Shown here: piece after piece, positions 35,492-46,147 of the stretch
Layout of the letters: each line of letters opens with the position of its first letter
How positions within the stretch are numbered: the first letter of the stretch is position 1
Assembly: GCA_039545355.1 (NCBI GenBank)
Contig: BCJJ01000053.1
Span: 1-64,000, forward strand
Source: Trichosporon coremiiforme
Taxonomy: Eukaryota > Basidiomycota > Tremellomycetes > Trichosporonales > Trichosporonaceae
Length of the DNA stretch: 64,000 nucleotides
Reading direction: 5' to 3'
The notes under the pieces: model-generated
Seen by the model: only the letters and a program-made list of their open reading frames with translations
Told to the model about the DNA's origin: nothing
The model's database searches: none
Position numbers and translations under genes: made by a program

Positions 35492-37694
35492 ATGGAGATG
35501 GACATGGACATCAGTTGGTGCTTGGCCTGCTCGAGGCGCACAGTGAGTTACCCCGACTTTTGCCGGTCTTCGGCCATCATCTCTCCAACTTTTTTGCTCG
35601 TCGCTGACATCTCAGCGTGACCCGAATAACCCTTATTGCTCGGAGTCATGTCGCCTTAGCGATGCTGAGCCTTCGACGCCGCTGAATGAGCGCCAGCTCA
35701 TCACGTCGCCGTTGCCTCCCAACTTTGTGCCGTTACCTCCCTCCCCCAATGTGTCGAGGAAGTCTTCGGATCGTCGTCCGTCGCGCCGAGTCGCTCCCAA
35801 CACCGAAGTGCGCCCCTCTCTTTCGCCTCTTGTCACTCGCCCGGCGCCCTCTACTGGTGTTATTCACGATCTGAACCAGCAGCAGCAGCGCACGGCCCGC
35901 GACCGTCGTGCTCTGTCATTCCCTGCCGAACGCGAGTCCTGCCCTGAAGAGGAAGAGTCGAACCCGCTTCCCTTTGTCCGCAAGACCAAGCCCGTCAATG
36001 GCGTTTCACGCTCCTTCAAGAGGAGGTCATCACAGATGTCTCCGGAACTCACACGCCTGACTATGACGACTGGTCAGGTCACGCCCAGCACCCCGACCAC
36101 GCCGGCCGTCGAGACAGCGACGTTCTACTCGACCTCGGACAGCGAGGACGGCGGTTCCAATGGCCAGCGCAGCCCGGCGCTCACGAGCACTCAGCTGCAC
36201 CCCGCCCCGCCCATGCCCTTGACTCGCATGAACGGCAGCAGCAACACGTCATTCCACTGTGACAACGGAGCGAATGTTGCGTCGTCGCTCAGCGCCAAGC
36301 TCCCCGGTCCCCCTACGCTGGAAGCTCGCAACAGGTCAAATCCTGTCACACGCATGAGCTCTTCATCGTCTCGCAGCCGTGAAGATATCATCAGCTGGGC
36401 TCGTGGCGTTGATGCTCGCCACCGTACGGACGACGGGACGCCCGTGGACACTGCGACCATTCGCCGTTCTCGCGGCCGTCGCCCGGAAGCGTTCGCCAAC
36501 CTCGTGCCACCCAGCACTGAGTCCCTCGACGAACCTGTTACCAGCACCACCCCCAAGAGTGCTGGTCCTCTGTCGGCCCTGAGCATGACGTTTGGCCCCG
36601 TGATGAATGCTTTCCGCAGTGTTTCCGGTGGGACTGCCCCGGCACCCACGGCTCCTGTGCAGAACCCCGTTCCGCAATCCTCTGCGCTTGGCCTTCAGGC
36701 TGTACCCGCTCCGGCTGAGGTCTCGATCGTGGATGTCGTCGTTGGCACAAAGTCTGACTGCCAGTCGGCCATGGACCCTAGCACGCCCAGCCTTTCGACC
36801 ATGTCATTGTCCGACGCTGTTGACCCCTCGACGACGACTGACATGTACGACACTGCCACGGATGACTTTTCCATTGTCTCCTCTGTCTCGCGCCCGCCCA
36901 TCTACACAGCGCCCAGCACCCATAACCCGCTGCCGCAGCAGTTCCGCCGTGCGAACAAGGCTGCACTGCCTCTCCGTCCCACTATCCAGTCGACGGCCTC
37001 GGCACTCTGGAACTTTTCCACCTACATACGCTCCCTCACCCCCTTTGCGGCTCCCACGACGCCCAAGCCCAGCTCCACCGAGCCCACACCGCAGCCGATT
37101 GAGGACACCCCCGTTTCCGAGTCTGTGCTCCTTACGCCGGATAGTGCTGTCCAGGCCACCTCGCCCGTGCCCACGACCGTCGGCCGCCCCGAGTCGCCCG
37201 ACTTTTCGATGCAGCCGGAGCAGTTGGTGCGCAGCGTGCCCATGGACATCGCCATTGCCCCTGGCAGCAAGGCGCTCGAGGTCATCCAGGAGCGCCAGCG
37301 CGAGCGCGAGATGCTCGATAACATGCCCCGCAGCCGCAGTCGCACGCGCATCATGGCGTCGCGATCGCCTTCGGTTGAAGCGCAGATCGGCAGGAACCAC
37401 CACCAGCAGCAGCACGCCCGCCAGGTGTCGTACGATGCCGACTGCAGCGAGGTGGGCGGCGGCGCCGGCGACGAGCGCGGCCGTCGTGGCCGCTCTCGCG
37501 GTCGCGCCCCCCGCGGCGAGCGTCGCCCCCGCACGCAGCCTGTCACTCCCCCGGAACCTGTCGCTAAGGCCGCCCCCGTCGTGGAGGAGCCCGAACGTGG
37601 CCGTCGCCGTGACCGCGGTGCCGAGTCGCGCGATCGCTCGTGGAGCGCTGCGCGTGGCCGCCGCTCCCGCTCGCGCACCATGCGTGCGTACTAG
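35492..37694 (+). CDS. Ecl1-type zinc-finger life-span regulatory factor, long form
   Basis: Exons 35492-35542 and 35616-37694 give 709 residues. The 73-nt intron has donor GTGAGT and acceptor CTCAG, phase 0, and splits the zinc-binding motif. Exon 1 encodes MEMDMDISWCLACSRRT; exon 2 opens with RDPNNPYCSESCRLSDAEP. Together they make C-x2-C-x11-C-x3-C, the pattern of the small fungal Ecl1/life-span regulatory factor family, nuclear or cytosolic proteins tied to nutrient-starvation survival and zinc. In that family the finger is also N-terminal, but S. pombe Ecl1 itself is only about 80 residues. Here some 670 residues of disordered Ser/Pro/Thr-rich sequence follow, ending in an Arg-rich RGRAPRGERRP-type tail with several SRSR repeats. 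The tail suggests RNA binding or a phosphorylated region. Its upstream region is the longest gene-free stretch in the window. Confidence 0.75.
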
Positions 37695-38336
37695 ACGTCG
37701 TCTTCGTCTCATTCATCGATTCCCCCTTTCACACTTACATGTCCCACTTCCGCTCTGTCCAGCATATCGGTCCTTCTGTACACCACCACGAGCCATTCAG
37801 CCCATTCATCAGCAAAAGCATTACCAATTACCAGCAGATCATTTGTTACACAACCCCGCCAAACACCTCACTCTTGTCATCATAGTTGGAGAGATAAAGG
37901 AAGAAGTTAAACGAAACAAGTCAATACAAAATGTCCATCTAGCACTACCCCATGCATCGTGGCCTAGGTCCAAGCGATAATCTGGAGCAATACGAGTCTG
38001 TTACTAACGCTGGGTGGGTGCTCAGCGGTGAGTGCGAGCACCTTCTGAGACATCCTTTGTGTGCCCCTCGAGTGATCCTCGCCCCTACGCTGCGTGTGTA
38101 GCGCCAGCACGACGACTCTTCTCACCTTCCCTCTCACCAGCAAGACTCCATCATTCGCCAGTTCGCCAGTACGCTAGTCAGTCACCCACTCTTCAAGCTC
38201 AACCCAAACCCCGAATCCCCAGAGGAGGCCAAGTCACCTGAACAGACGAAGGCTCGATCACCGATCACCACCCAGAGCGACGCCGCAGGCCAGCTTCAAG
38301 CCTCAAGCCACGGGGCAACAGGCGCAGGCAGCCACA
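37695..38336. other. 3' flank and 5' leader, no gene recognised
   Basis: No gene seen. AT-richer bases at 37800-37930 probably belong to the 3' UTR of the Ecl1-type gene. Confidence 0.4.
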
Positions 38337-40522
38337 ATGGAGAAGGGCCACGCGACCGACATGCCCAGCGAGGGAGGTGACAGCCACGACGCCCGCGAAG
38401 CCCGCGCAGCCCGCGCAGCTCGGGAGCAGAATGAGGCGACAACGGCGGCTGCAGCCTCAGCGCGCTCAGCGGCAACACCGCCTACCGCTCCCCAAGGGGA
38501 GCTAGGGGAGACCAAGCTCAAGCCCAAGCCCAACACGAGTGGCGCAGAAGGTCAAGAAGGAGAAGCATCCACCGGCCCGGACGCCGGTATTCTGCCTCAA
38601 CTTGGATCTGGGGCTGCTTCTGCCCTCCCTCGACAGAAGAGTGAACAGAGCGGGCAAGGACGTGTCCCGCATGCCGCAGTGTCTGGCGCGATTGGCCCAG
38701 TCGGTGCAGTCGGTGCAGTCGGTGCAGGCGCAGCAGGGGCCGTCATGGGACTCGACGCTTCAGCCACCGCCGCGGCAGAGACAGAGGGAGCTGAGGCTGC
38801 AACCATGCCTGCGACTGAACAAGGTAACGCAGGTTTCGGAGTGTCCGGCGTGGCGAGGCAAGGTGTCGGGGGTTTCGGACTCGGTGCCGATTCCGGATCT
38901 TCGCCTGCTTTGCAGATGCAGACTAGTCACACCGCTCTCACCGCTCAAATGATCGAGGGGAGTGACTACCCCACCCCGACTGGGGGACCGAGCGTCTCCG
39001 ATCAGAGCGGGGGTGGTCACAAAGAAACAACTGAAGGTGGACAGGAGACAGTGTCTGGTGGAACAAAGGTTGCGGCCATGCAGATCTACCAGACCGTCAC
39101 TGCGACGGCCAAGCCGCCCATGTTCGCGTACGGCAACGCACCCCGCGCGCCCCGCCCAGAGGCTCAGCGCGGCTCCACCCTGCCTGTGCGTTCCCCCGCC
39201 TTTGGCCGTCGTGGCCCCCTCCCGTCCCAGAACGCAAGCTACGCGACTGCCTTTGGCGCACCCCCGCCCTCGTTCCGCAACAACAGCAACACGAGCGGAA
39301 ACCAAGACGAAACCCCCCGCCCCGTGGACCGCTCCGCCCTCACCTCGCTCATCTTCGCCACCACCCCCAGCGCCTCCTCCGAGCTCCTGCAGCTGCCACT
39401 GCCCTCGCGCCGCCAAACGCGCCGTGCGACGGGTGCCGGCGTCCTCATCCCCGTTGAGCGTCTGCCGCTGCTGCCTCTCCCGCCCCTGCCTCCCATCTTG
39501 GACAAGAAACTCGAAAAGGTCGTGTTTTCGCACCAGTCCCTGTTTCCAAGAGACGCGGGCGTGTTTGAGTATCCTGTAAAGAGTCTCGGAGAGGGAGTGG
39601 GGGAGTGGGAGGGCGGCGTGCCACATTATGAAAAGCTGGAGCATGTGGGCGATGCGATCCTGGGCGGGGTCGTTACGACTTGGCTGCATCGGTGCTGGCC
39701 CGGTCTGACATGCGGGACCGCTACTGTGAGTGTACTTCACGCTCGTGACTCTTGTGATGATAGAGATACTGAAACTCGCCGCAGAAGCTCAGAGCCCACC
39801 TCGTCTCGAACAACACCCTCTCCCACCTGTCGGGGATGTACCACCTTCCCGCGCGTCTTGCCTGCGCCCCCCTGCTGCGCGTGCAGACCGACATCCGCGC
39901 AGCCCTCGTCGAAGCATACATCGCCGGCGTGTACTTCTCCCACCCGCCTGGCATCGGTATAGGAATCGTGACCGCCTGGCTCGAGGAGATGTACGCCCCT
40001 CTCGCGGATTTCTTCCTCCAGCACATGCGGGGCGAGTATGCTGTGCTTCGGGCTACGGTGGGGACGAGCGAGGGCAGGGTCGTCACGCACAGCGCGCACA
40101 CGGCCAGTATCCCCGCCAACCCGTCTCTCGCCGCTCCCGACGCCCCTTCCGTCGAGTCCCCGGGCGAGGACAACGGCGACCAGGGCGGTGGAGGAACAAG
40201 CTCGCTCAGGATCAGCCAAGACGCCGGCCGGCGCGGGAGTGTGTCGCAGCCCGACGCGCTCGAGGTAGCCGACGAACGTCTCAGGCCGGCCTTGACTGCC
40301 CTTAGCGCGCATTGCAAGGATACCCGCACGACGCTCGAGTTTCGCGAGAAGCACTTCCGCCTCAGTTCGGGCACGCTTTGGAAGATCTCTGTCGTTGTTG
40401 GTGGGGAGGAGAGGGGGGAGGGCGTGCGCGTCACCAAGTTCCGCGCGAGGTGGGTCGCGGCCGCGCAGGCTTGCGGCGAGCTTGGGATTGAGTGGGAGCC
40501 TGAGGTGAGCAAGTATGAGTGA
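38337..40522 (+). CDS. RNase III-like protein with dsRBD-like C-terminus
   Basis: Exons 38337-39725 and 39785-40522 give 708 residues; the 59-nt intron has donor GTGAGT and acceptor CGCAG. The first 330 residues are low-complexity (Ala/Gly/Pro/Gln), including a tandem 9-bp repeat encoding GAV. The RNase III domain spans about residues 385-560: FSHQSLFPRDAGVFEYP, the signature YEKLEHVGDAILGG, then LRAHLVSNNTLSHLSG. The first catalytic pair (E and D of KLEHVGD) is present. In the second motif, family 'ADxFEAxxGAxY' is here AALVEAYIAGVY: the Glu is kept but the Asp is Ala. Activity may therefore be reduced or lost, as in ribosomal RNase III-like proteins. The C-terminal 65 residues (FREKHFRLSSGTLWKISVVV, then TKFRARWVAAAQACGELG) fit a degenerate dsRNA-binding domain. 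A role in RNA processing or a structural mitochondrial role are both open. Confidence 0.78.
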
Positions 40523-40857
40523 TGAGTCGGTCAGAAGGAAGGGGAAAATGTGAAGTGATCACGACTAGGTATTTCTGTGAATGCGGAATGCACACAGTAC
40601 ACCCTGTGCGGTTAGTCGTTGCTTGGGAGATGCTGGGTAAGAGTCATATTAGGGAGCGAAAGGGCTCAATCACGCTTCGCCTGGCGAGATAGTGCACTCT
40701 CAACTCAACGAGGTCACCGTGAGAGAAAAAATGATCGGCCATGGCCGACTATCATGGAGCCCCGCGTGTGAAGTGCAGCACTGATTTCCTCAACAGAAAT
40801 CAACCTGGCGTTCTGGAATGCCGAGCTGATGGCGATCTCGCGACGACACCGAGCCGC
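40523..40857. other. Spacer between RNase III-like gene and FHP array
   Basis: No gene seen. Confidence 0.4.
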
Positions 40858-41109
40858 CTAAGCAGGCGTGTAGTCATATTCGTCATGCCAGCAACCGCAG
40901 CTCACTTTGAGGTCTGGATTGACCTGTAGCTCCACCTCTACCCCTCTGAGCAGCGCTGCCAGTGCGAAAACATTGTTGTCGACAGACATGATGGTGACAC
41001 CAGGGTTAAGCGCGCCCGCAATAATCGCACAGTCTGGCTGACCGATGGTGTCCCTTGAGCTGTCATGTTCAATGCATGGGAACCATAGCGGGTTCAAGCT
41101 TGGCGACAT
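40858..41109 (-). pseudogene. FHP-family C-terminal fragment
   Basis: An 83-residue open frame that matches only the last third of the family: CAIIAGALNPGVTIMSVDNN, LAALLRGVEVELQVNPDL and a short tail. It aligns with CVVIDGAVNVGVRHLDLV of the intact member at 44433 and its counterparts. No F-box-like or FHP part lies upstream within the 165 bases before the next locus, so this is a 5'-truncated relic. Confidence 0.65.
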
Positions 41110-41274
41110 GATGGGTTTGGTTGATGTTGTTGTGTTGAAGACGAGTGCAAGTGAGATAAATGGGCACAGGTCGAGGATTTGGTTCGAGCCAACCGATCAG
41201 CGTCCGTTTGGGCCGGGATCATTCAGCTGAGGCGGTGGAACAACACTTCATGCATGACAGGCAGCTATCACAGC

Positions 41275-42164
41275 TTAACAACCCCAACGTTTCACCTCGT
41301 AGTGCATCTGCTCCTGGGGCATCCTCAAGCAACGCGCGGCATCCCCTAGCAGCTCATTCACATTGGTGGCGGACAATTTTGCGGTCGCTCGAGAACAGGA
41401 TGTGGAGGTCGGGGTGGGTCTGAACGGCGACTCCGTCGAACAGCTTGGGGAAAGCGCGGACATCGCCGGATACCTGGAGGTGTTTGACTTCACTGTTGAT
41501 GGCGCCCTTCACAACGGGACAGTTGGCAGACGTGTTCGCACCATCTTCAATGCAGTGGAACGAACGTTCGAGGTGCAGTTTGACGTCGATGGCATGATGG
41601 CAGAAGGAGGCGGTTGCTGCGACGCCGGGATAGTCGACACTGAAGTCGTCACCCAAGGGGTAGTCCTCTTCCTGTGCATCGAGACACAAACAGAATGTGA
41701 GAACGGTGGTTCTTGAGGGACGAGCACGCGGGAATGCAGATGTCCGCGGCGAACACCGATGCGTGATCACGGCCAAATGAGAGAACGACGTCGCATGTCG
41801 GCCGGATGCGCTGCAAGAGATCGTCCAGACGTTGCGAGGTGAGGAAGCAGTGTACCTTGAGACAAGTAGCGCGACTGACTGTTGAACGCTGTGCCTTCAG
41901 GCTACCTTTTGGGTGGAAGCAGGGGACGCGGCGGTTCTGGGGCAGCCTGACTCGGGGCAGACTCGTCGCGGTCAGCGAAGCCGAGGAATCCGCCGAATCG
42001 CTCCATAGATCCAGAATGTCGCCGCTCAGCAAGCGGTCAGCTAGGTCGCACATTGAGGATAAGACGAGGCGGGCTGCCAGTAGAGTTTGCCGGTCTGCGA
42101 AGGCGAGTTCGGCCTCAAGAATGTGTGGGAGGCTACTGAAGTTGAGGCTGAGAGAGTCGGACAT
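41275..42164 (-). pseudogene. FHP-family F-box-like gene with two frameshifts
   Basis: From ATG 42164: LPHILEAELAFADRQTLLAA then RLVLSSMCDLADRLLSG, RRVPCFHPKGSLKAQRSTVS (a textbook FHP patch) and RLDDLLQRIRPTCDVVL. After ADICIPACSS, near 41710-41730, the signal changes frame and continues as TVLTFCLCLDAQEEDYPLGD, then NCPVVKGAINSEVKHLQVSG and FPKLFDGVAVQTHPDLHILF. Near 41385 it changes again and finishes as NVNELLGDAARCLRMPQEQM before the stop at 41275. No GT-AG pair with compatible phase was found at either junction. The pieces in order match the full length of the intact member, so this is a recently decayed gene. Confidence 0.7.
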
Positions 42165-42291
42165 GGCAAAGAGGGCGAGGACGTGTGGGTCGCAGGAGGG
42201 GAGACACACAGAGATCAACATCGCATGTCGGTGGAGGTCTTCGCCACCTGACGCAATACTAGCTCACCGAGGCGTCCCAGGGCAGCCAAAG

Positions 42292-42845
42292 CTAACACGT
42301 CCAGACACGAAGACATACGAACTTAGAAGGTCGTTCATGAAGATGCATAGTATAAAAGCACGGACGGAACGATGTAGGCGGGGTGCAGAGGGCGATATTT
42401 GACGCCGTGAACCCGTCTGTGTGGTAAAGGGTGACGTGGCATGCCGGTTGTAAGTGCTGGAGAAGGTCGTTGAGTTGACGGGTGACCACATGACAAACGA
42501 GAGTGAGATGGGTAACACGGCCGATTGCTCGATACTGCGCTTCCTGGTTGCCGTTCGGATGAAAGCAGGGAACACGGAGTCGATGACGACGGTTGTTGAT
42601 GTCCTCTATATAGGATCCATCTGCAGTAACACTCTCGAGCGGGAATTGCTTTCTTGAGAGGGCGCACCCCCTTTGTCGCCTTTGGAGAACACAATTGACA
42701 TGCCTCCTCCACTCAGAAGGTCATCTGCGACTTGACGGGTTGAGGATGAAACGAAGCGAGAAGTGAGAAGCGTCTTGCGGTCGGCGTAGAAGAGGATCTC
42801 TTCCTCTATGTGTGGAAAGGAGTTGTGGTCGATTCTGTCTGGCAT
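42292..42845 (-). pseudogene. FHP-family gene, frameshifted and 3'-truncated
   Basis: Begins with NSFPHIEEEILFYADRKTLL and TSRFVSSSTRQVADDLLSG, then loses frame near 42640. The signal resumes in a second frame with RLRVPCFHPNGNQEAQYRAI, GRVTHLTLV, RQLNDLLQHLQPACHVTLYH and runs to a stop at 42292. The C-terminal third is absent; the neighbouring locus begins about 130 bases further on. Confidence 0.65.
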
Positions 42846-43060
42846 TGTGGAGAGGTGGTCGAGGATGAGGAAGGGAGCAATCGCAACAACTTAACGCTGA
42901 TGTGGAGGTCACTTATGTGCAGCAGGGCGGTTGGGGTTGCCCACAGCGAGCGCTCCGCTCGACCGCTCATCATGTGCCGCTAAGCCGGCAGCTCACTGAC
43001 GCATATCGCAAAGCTGAGGCATACCCAACAGCTCTAATTTTACAACAAACAGTCGCTAAC

Positions 43061-43620
43061 CTACTCCGTCTCCCACTCCACGCGGTCTCGAGAGATCTTA
43101 AAGGACTGAGCAACGTCGAGGCGGAGCCTGAACTCCGTCAACATGTTCAAACGCTCCTTGCCAACAAGTTTGTCTCGGAGATCAGGGTGTGTCTTGATGT
43201 AGGACTTCCTGAGCAGCATGGGTAGCGCACCTTCGTTACCACGAACGGTGAGGTGCTTGACTCCGGCGTTGACTGCGCCCAGTATGACAGGACACTTGCG
43301 CTTGATGGGTTGGAGGCTCCAATACGCCGCAGTGTCAATGCTCTTGGACGTCGCCAGGTGCAGCCTGACGTTTGTCGCAGCGTGGCTAAAGGGCCGAGGC
43401 CGAGTGTGTTGCAGATGCAGCGAGGCTCGACGTGAACATGGAGCACGGCGCAACGGGGTATCTTGATGTTGACCGCGAAGGGACCATGGAACTCGACGAT
43501 TACGCGGCTCGTTGGCTTGATATGCTGCAGGAGATCGTTCAGCCGTTTCGACGCGAGCTGAGCGTTGATCGTCTTCGAAATGTTGTTTGGTTCCAGGGTT
43601 CGGAGATACCGATCACGTGT
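43061..43620 (-). pseudogene. FHP-family gene, 5'-truncated and frameshifted
   Basis: The F-box-like and FHP parts are missing. The relic begins around 43610 with NISKTINAQLASKRLNDLLQ, HIKPTSRVIVEFH and NIKIPRCAVLHVHVEPRCIC, shifts frame near 43400, and continues as KRKCPVILGAVNAGVKHLTV, RGNEGALPMLLRKSYIKTHP and LRLDVAQSFKISRDRVEW to a stop at 43061. Its 5' end abuts the stop codon of the intact gene upstream (43651), which fits a deletion that removed the start. Confidence 0.65.
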
Positions 43621-43650
43621 GGCCGCCGAAGCAATGATGGTATCCTGTCG

Positions 43651-44433
43651 CTACCAATAGTAGACCTGACTCTCATCGAGTCGGAATCGTTCTGCAAGCT
43701 CGCGCCGCACACTTTCGGTCATTACTGCCAACCGTTTTCTGATACGAATGCGCAATCCCGGGTTTGTGTCGATATCTGCCTCTCCGCAAAGCATGGGCCG
43801 GATTTCGCTAAACGGGTCTACGAGGTCCAGATGTCGGACGCCAACATTGACCGCACCATCAATGACAACGCACCGAGGGAGTCCGAGCTGCTCCACGCCA
43901 CCACCGCCAATGAAGTGCATGGCTACGACCTTAGCTTGGTGGGTGAGCTTACCCCGCGACTCGTCCTGGCAGGCACAGTGCGGATCGATCAGTGCTTCCA
44001 TCGCAAGCTCGGCGCAGACGGGGATGCAAATGTCCACATCGAACACTGCAGCAGGTGAGTGCAGAAACACAAGTTCGGCCTCAGGATTAATCCATTGCAG
44101 AAGTTCGTTCAGCCTTGGTGTCGCGCGCTCACAGATGATCCGTATCCGCTTCGCTCGGTTTATCGCTGCTCGCTGAATGAACTCGTTCCCTGACGGATGG
44201 AAGAAGGGTATGCGCAGGGGATGGTCGTACAGCCACGGAAACCAAGCGCTGACGATGAGCTCACCAGTAGCGTCGGTTGATAGCTCTAGCAGTTCCTCGC
44301 ATAGCAGCGGGTCGACGAAGCGCCGCGCCTCTGACGACAAGAGTCGGAGCTTCAGCAGCGTCGGCCAGTCAGAATATCGCACCACGGCTTCGATGATGTG
44401 CGGGAAGTCGTCGGGGCTGATCGTCGTTGACAT
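43651..44433 (-). CDS. FHP-family F-box-like protein, intact reference member
   Basis: Single exon of 260 residues from ATG 44433, uninterrupted from end to end; best reference for the family here. Order of parts: DDFPHIIEAVVRYSDWPTLL and KLRLLSSEARRFVDPLL (F-box-like, about residues 8-45), LRIPFFHPSGNEFIQRAAIN (FHP patch, about 75-95), ATPRLNELLQWINPEAELVF (about 105-125), DVDICIPVCAEL and a CAC pair, then CVVIDGAVNVGVRHLDLVDP, GEADIDTNPGLRIRI and a basic helix ending FRLDESQVYYW. By analogy with F-box proteins it could bind Skp1 through the N-terminus and a target through the rest. The central HP/CxC residues could also be structural or metal-binding. No catalytic motif is seen. Confidence 0.72.
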   Translation of the reverse strand: MSTTISPDDFPHIIEAVVRYSDWPTLLKLRLLSSEARRFVDPLLCEELLELSTDATGELIVSAWFPWLYDHPLRIPFFHPSGNEFIQRAAINRAKRIRIICERATPRLNELLQWINPEAELVFLHSPAAVFDVDICIPVCAELAMEALIDPHCACQDESRGKLTHQAKVVAMHFIGGGGVEQLGLPRCVVIDGAVNVGVRHLDLVDPFSEIRPMLCGEADIDTNPGLRIRIRKRLAVMTESVRRELAERFRLDESQVYYW

Positions 44434-45001
44434 TGAAAGCTGGAGGTCGGGCTGTCTTCGTAGGGAGATGGACAACAGAGCAATAGGGGGTGCATCGCTT
44501 CATGGAGCTGGTCGCCTGTAACGCTGAAGGCTGTCCGATGACGTTTGGGGTTCTTACCAACTCGAAACGTCGGGAGTGTCAGGGAACCCCTTTTTGAACA
44601 CCGAACTCGGCTACTCGAATCGTTATCATTGCAAACCCTGACACCCAGCAATCCCTATCTCTTGATCATCATAACAGCGCCTGGGCGATGGCAAAAGCCT
44701 ACATCTTTGCGCATTGCACGCGATGTACGAGGCAGCCTTGCATGGGATATGCTCGGAATGGGCGAGGTGATGTGGTGACGTGGTGGGTGGGCGCAGCGTC
44801 GGGCACCTTCAGGATGAGGGGTGGTGTGTCAGGCGCGTTCAGCGCACTCATAGAACCTCCCCGTGTGAGGAATTGGTTTCCAGGTCAGCCGCAGCAGGCA
44901 CCACTTGGCACCTCCGTTGCTCGTCATCATCACTGATATCCCCGGCGACGGCCGCAGCGCCGTCGGGCCAGCCGCCTGCGCCCTCGCCATCAAACACCGC
45001 G
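44434..45001. other. Spacer between FHP gene and tRNA-Glu
   Basis: No protein gene seen. The bases just before the tRNA resemble the flank of the other tRNA-Glu. Confidence 0.4.
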
Positions 45002-45100
45002 TCTTCGCTAGTATATCGGTTAGTATAATCGCCTCTCAAAAGAGAGTTCCTCACCTCCAAGTGATCGCGATAGAGCAGGGTTCGACTCCCTGGCGGAGAA
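45002..45100 (+). tRNA. tRNA-Glu (CTC) with short intron
   Basis: Acceptor stem TCTTCGC/GCGGAGA, D-arm with GGTTA, anticodon stem ATCGC/GCGAT, loop CTCTCA with anticodon CTC, intron of about 27 nt (45039-45065) after base 37, variable loop AGAG, perfect T-stem CAGGG-TTCGACT-CCCTG. Exon sequence is otherwise the same as the copy at 12444-12553, but the intron differs in length and sequence. Confidence 0.88.
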
Positions 45101-45299
45101 CAGAGACTGTAAAGCCTCCTCTTTTGGCCTTCTGACTGATGCATTTAGGGTCCCAGCGCCTTCGCAAGGTCTTACGGGCAGGGTTCTGGGGAAGGAAATG
45201 GTGCTGAAGTCGCGCGACTTCAAGAGCGTCTCAATCAGAACGCACCGAGTCCGACTGAGGGGGACAACTTCGTCCGCATGCATAACATAATCATAGCAT

Positions 45300-46147
45300 T
45301 TACCAGTCGCTGTCCTGCTCATCCTCAATGGTGATTTGATGCTCCGGGATGTCGAACCGTTGTGCATACTTAGGTATGACTGCTGCCCTGTCGGGGCAGG
45401 GATGGCCAGCAGCTATGTTGATGACAAGTTTGGGATTGCGCAAGCCGCTCAAACGTCGGAAGTGGGACAGGATGCAGAGGGGATAGTTGCAGTTAACTTG
45501 CAGCCTTTCCACATTGACGCTGATCAAGTGATCAAAGACGAATCTTGATTCTAGTGTCTGGAGACATTTCCGGCATTCCGGACCGCTGTCAAACGTCGTG
45601 AGAATGACCCCGAGGCGGTGAGCTGTACGTCTTCCCCGCTATCCGTGGGGCTGACATTCTGATCGCCACAAGCACAGAAGGTGGCCACATCGATATCCAG
45701 GAGTCTGGTAGCTGGGAGCTGTCTTCCCACCAAAGGGAACCGATAGTCATCTTGGTAGTACACCTCGGGGACGAAGGGGATATGACTCGTAAGAAGGCGC
45801 ACCCTGGGGTACAGCTCTTCTTTGACGTTGTAAAGCGCAAAGGAGTGTGCGTTGCGAACGGCTCTTGCCCGAACTCTCGGCCAGGAGTGAACAGAGCCAC
45901 TAGGCATTCGGCGTCTCCTTACAGGAGACCGCCCACTGCGATCCCACCACCTGTAGTCTGCAATCACTTCCGGCGCCCGATCAGAATGAGCGACTATCCT
46001 CAATCGCCCACGTTCCAACTCCGCGTCCACGAGGTTACGCATCGCGCTGCTGATATGCCTTGCACTGAGAAGAGTGGTGTAGTCGACTAGGGACAGGATG
46101 TCTGCCACGATGTGCGGGAATTATCTGGGGTCGAGCTGTGGGGCCAT
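45300..46147 (-). pseudogene. FHP-family F-box-like gene with early nonsense codon and frameshift
   Basis: The natural start is ATG 46147, giving MAPQLDPR, but the ninth codon is TAA (46123-46121). Beyond it the same frame goes straight into FPHIVADILSLVDYTTLLSA and RHISSAMRNLVDAEL, the family N-terminus. The FHP region is divergent. After LDIDVATFCACGDQN the signal leaves the frame near 45610 and resumes as LGVILTTFDSGPECRKC, DHLISVNVERLQVNCNYPLC and KYAQRFDIPEHQITIEDEQD to a stop at 45300. Two independent lesions make this a pseudogene, unless a start downstream of the TAA is used for a short product. Confidence 0.72.

Noticed and set aside
36607..37980. 457-residue frame overlapping the Ecl1-type gene in another phase
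   Set aside because: Out-of-phase reading of a Ser/Pro-rich gene; it lacks a supported start and the zinc motif is in the other frame.
38760..39740. 326-residue antisense frame under the RNase III-like gene
   Set aside because: Gly/Arg-rich shadow without motifs; the sense frame has a clear RNase III signature.
41649..42164. Reading the 42164 FHP gene as a spliced intact gene
   Set aside because: I tested GT-AG pairs around both frame changes and none gave matching phases, so I kept the frameshift interpretation, with assembly error as the alternative.
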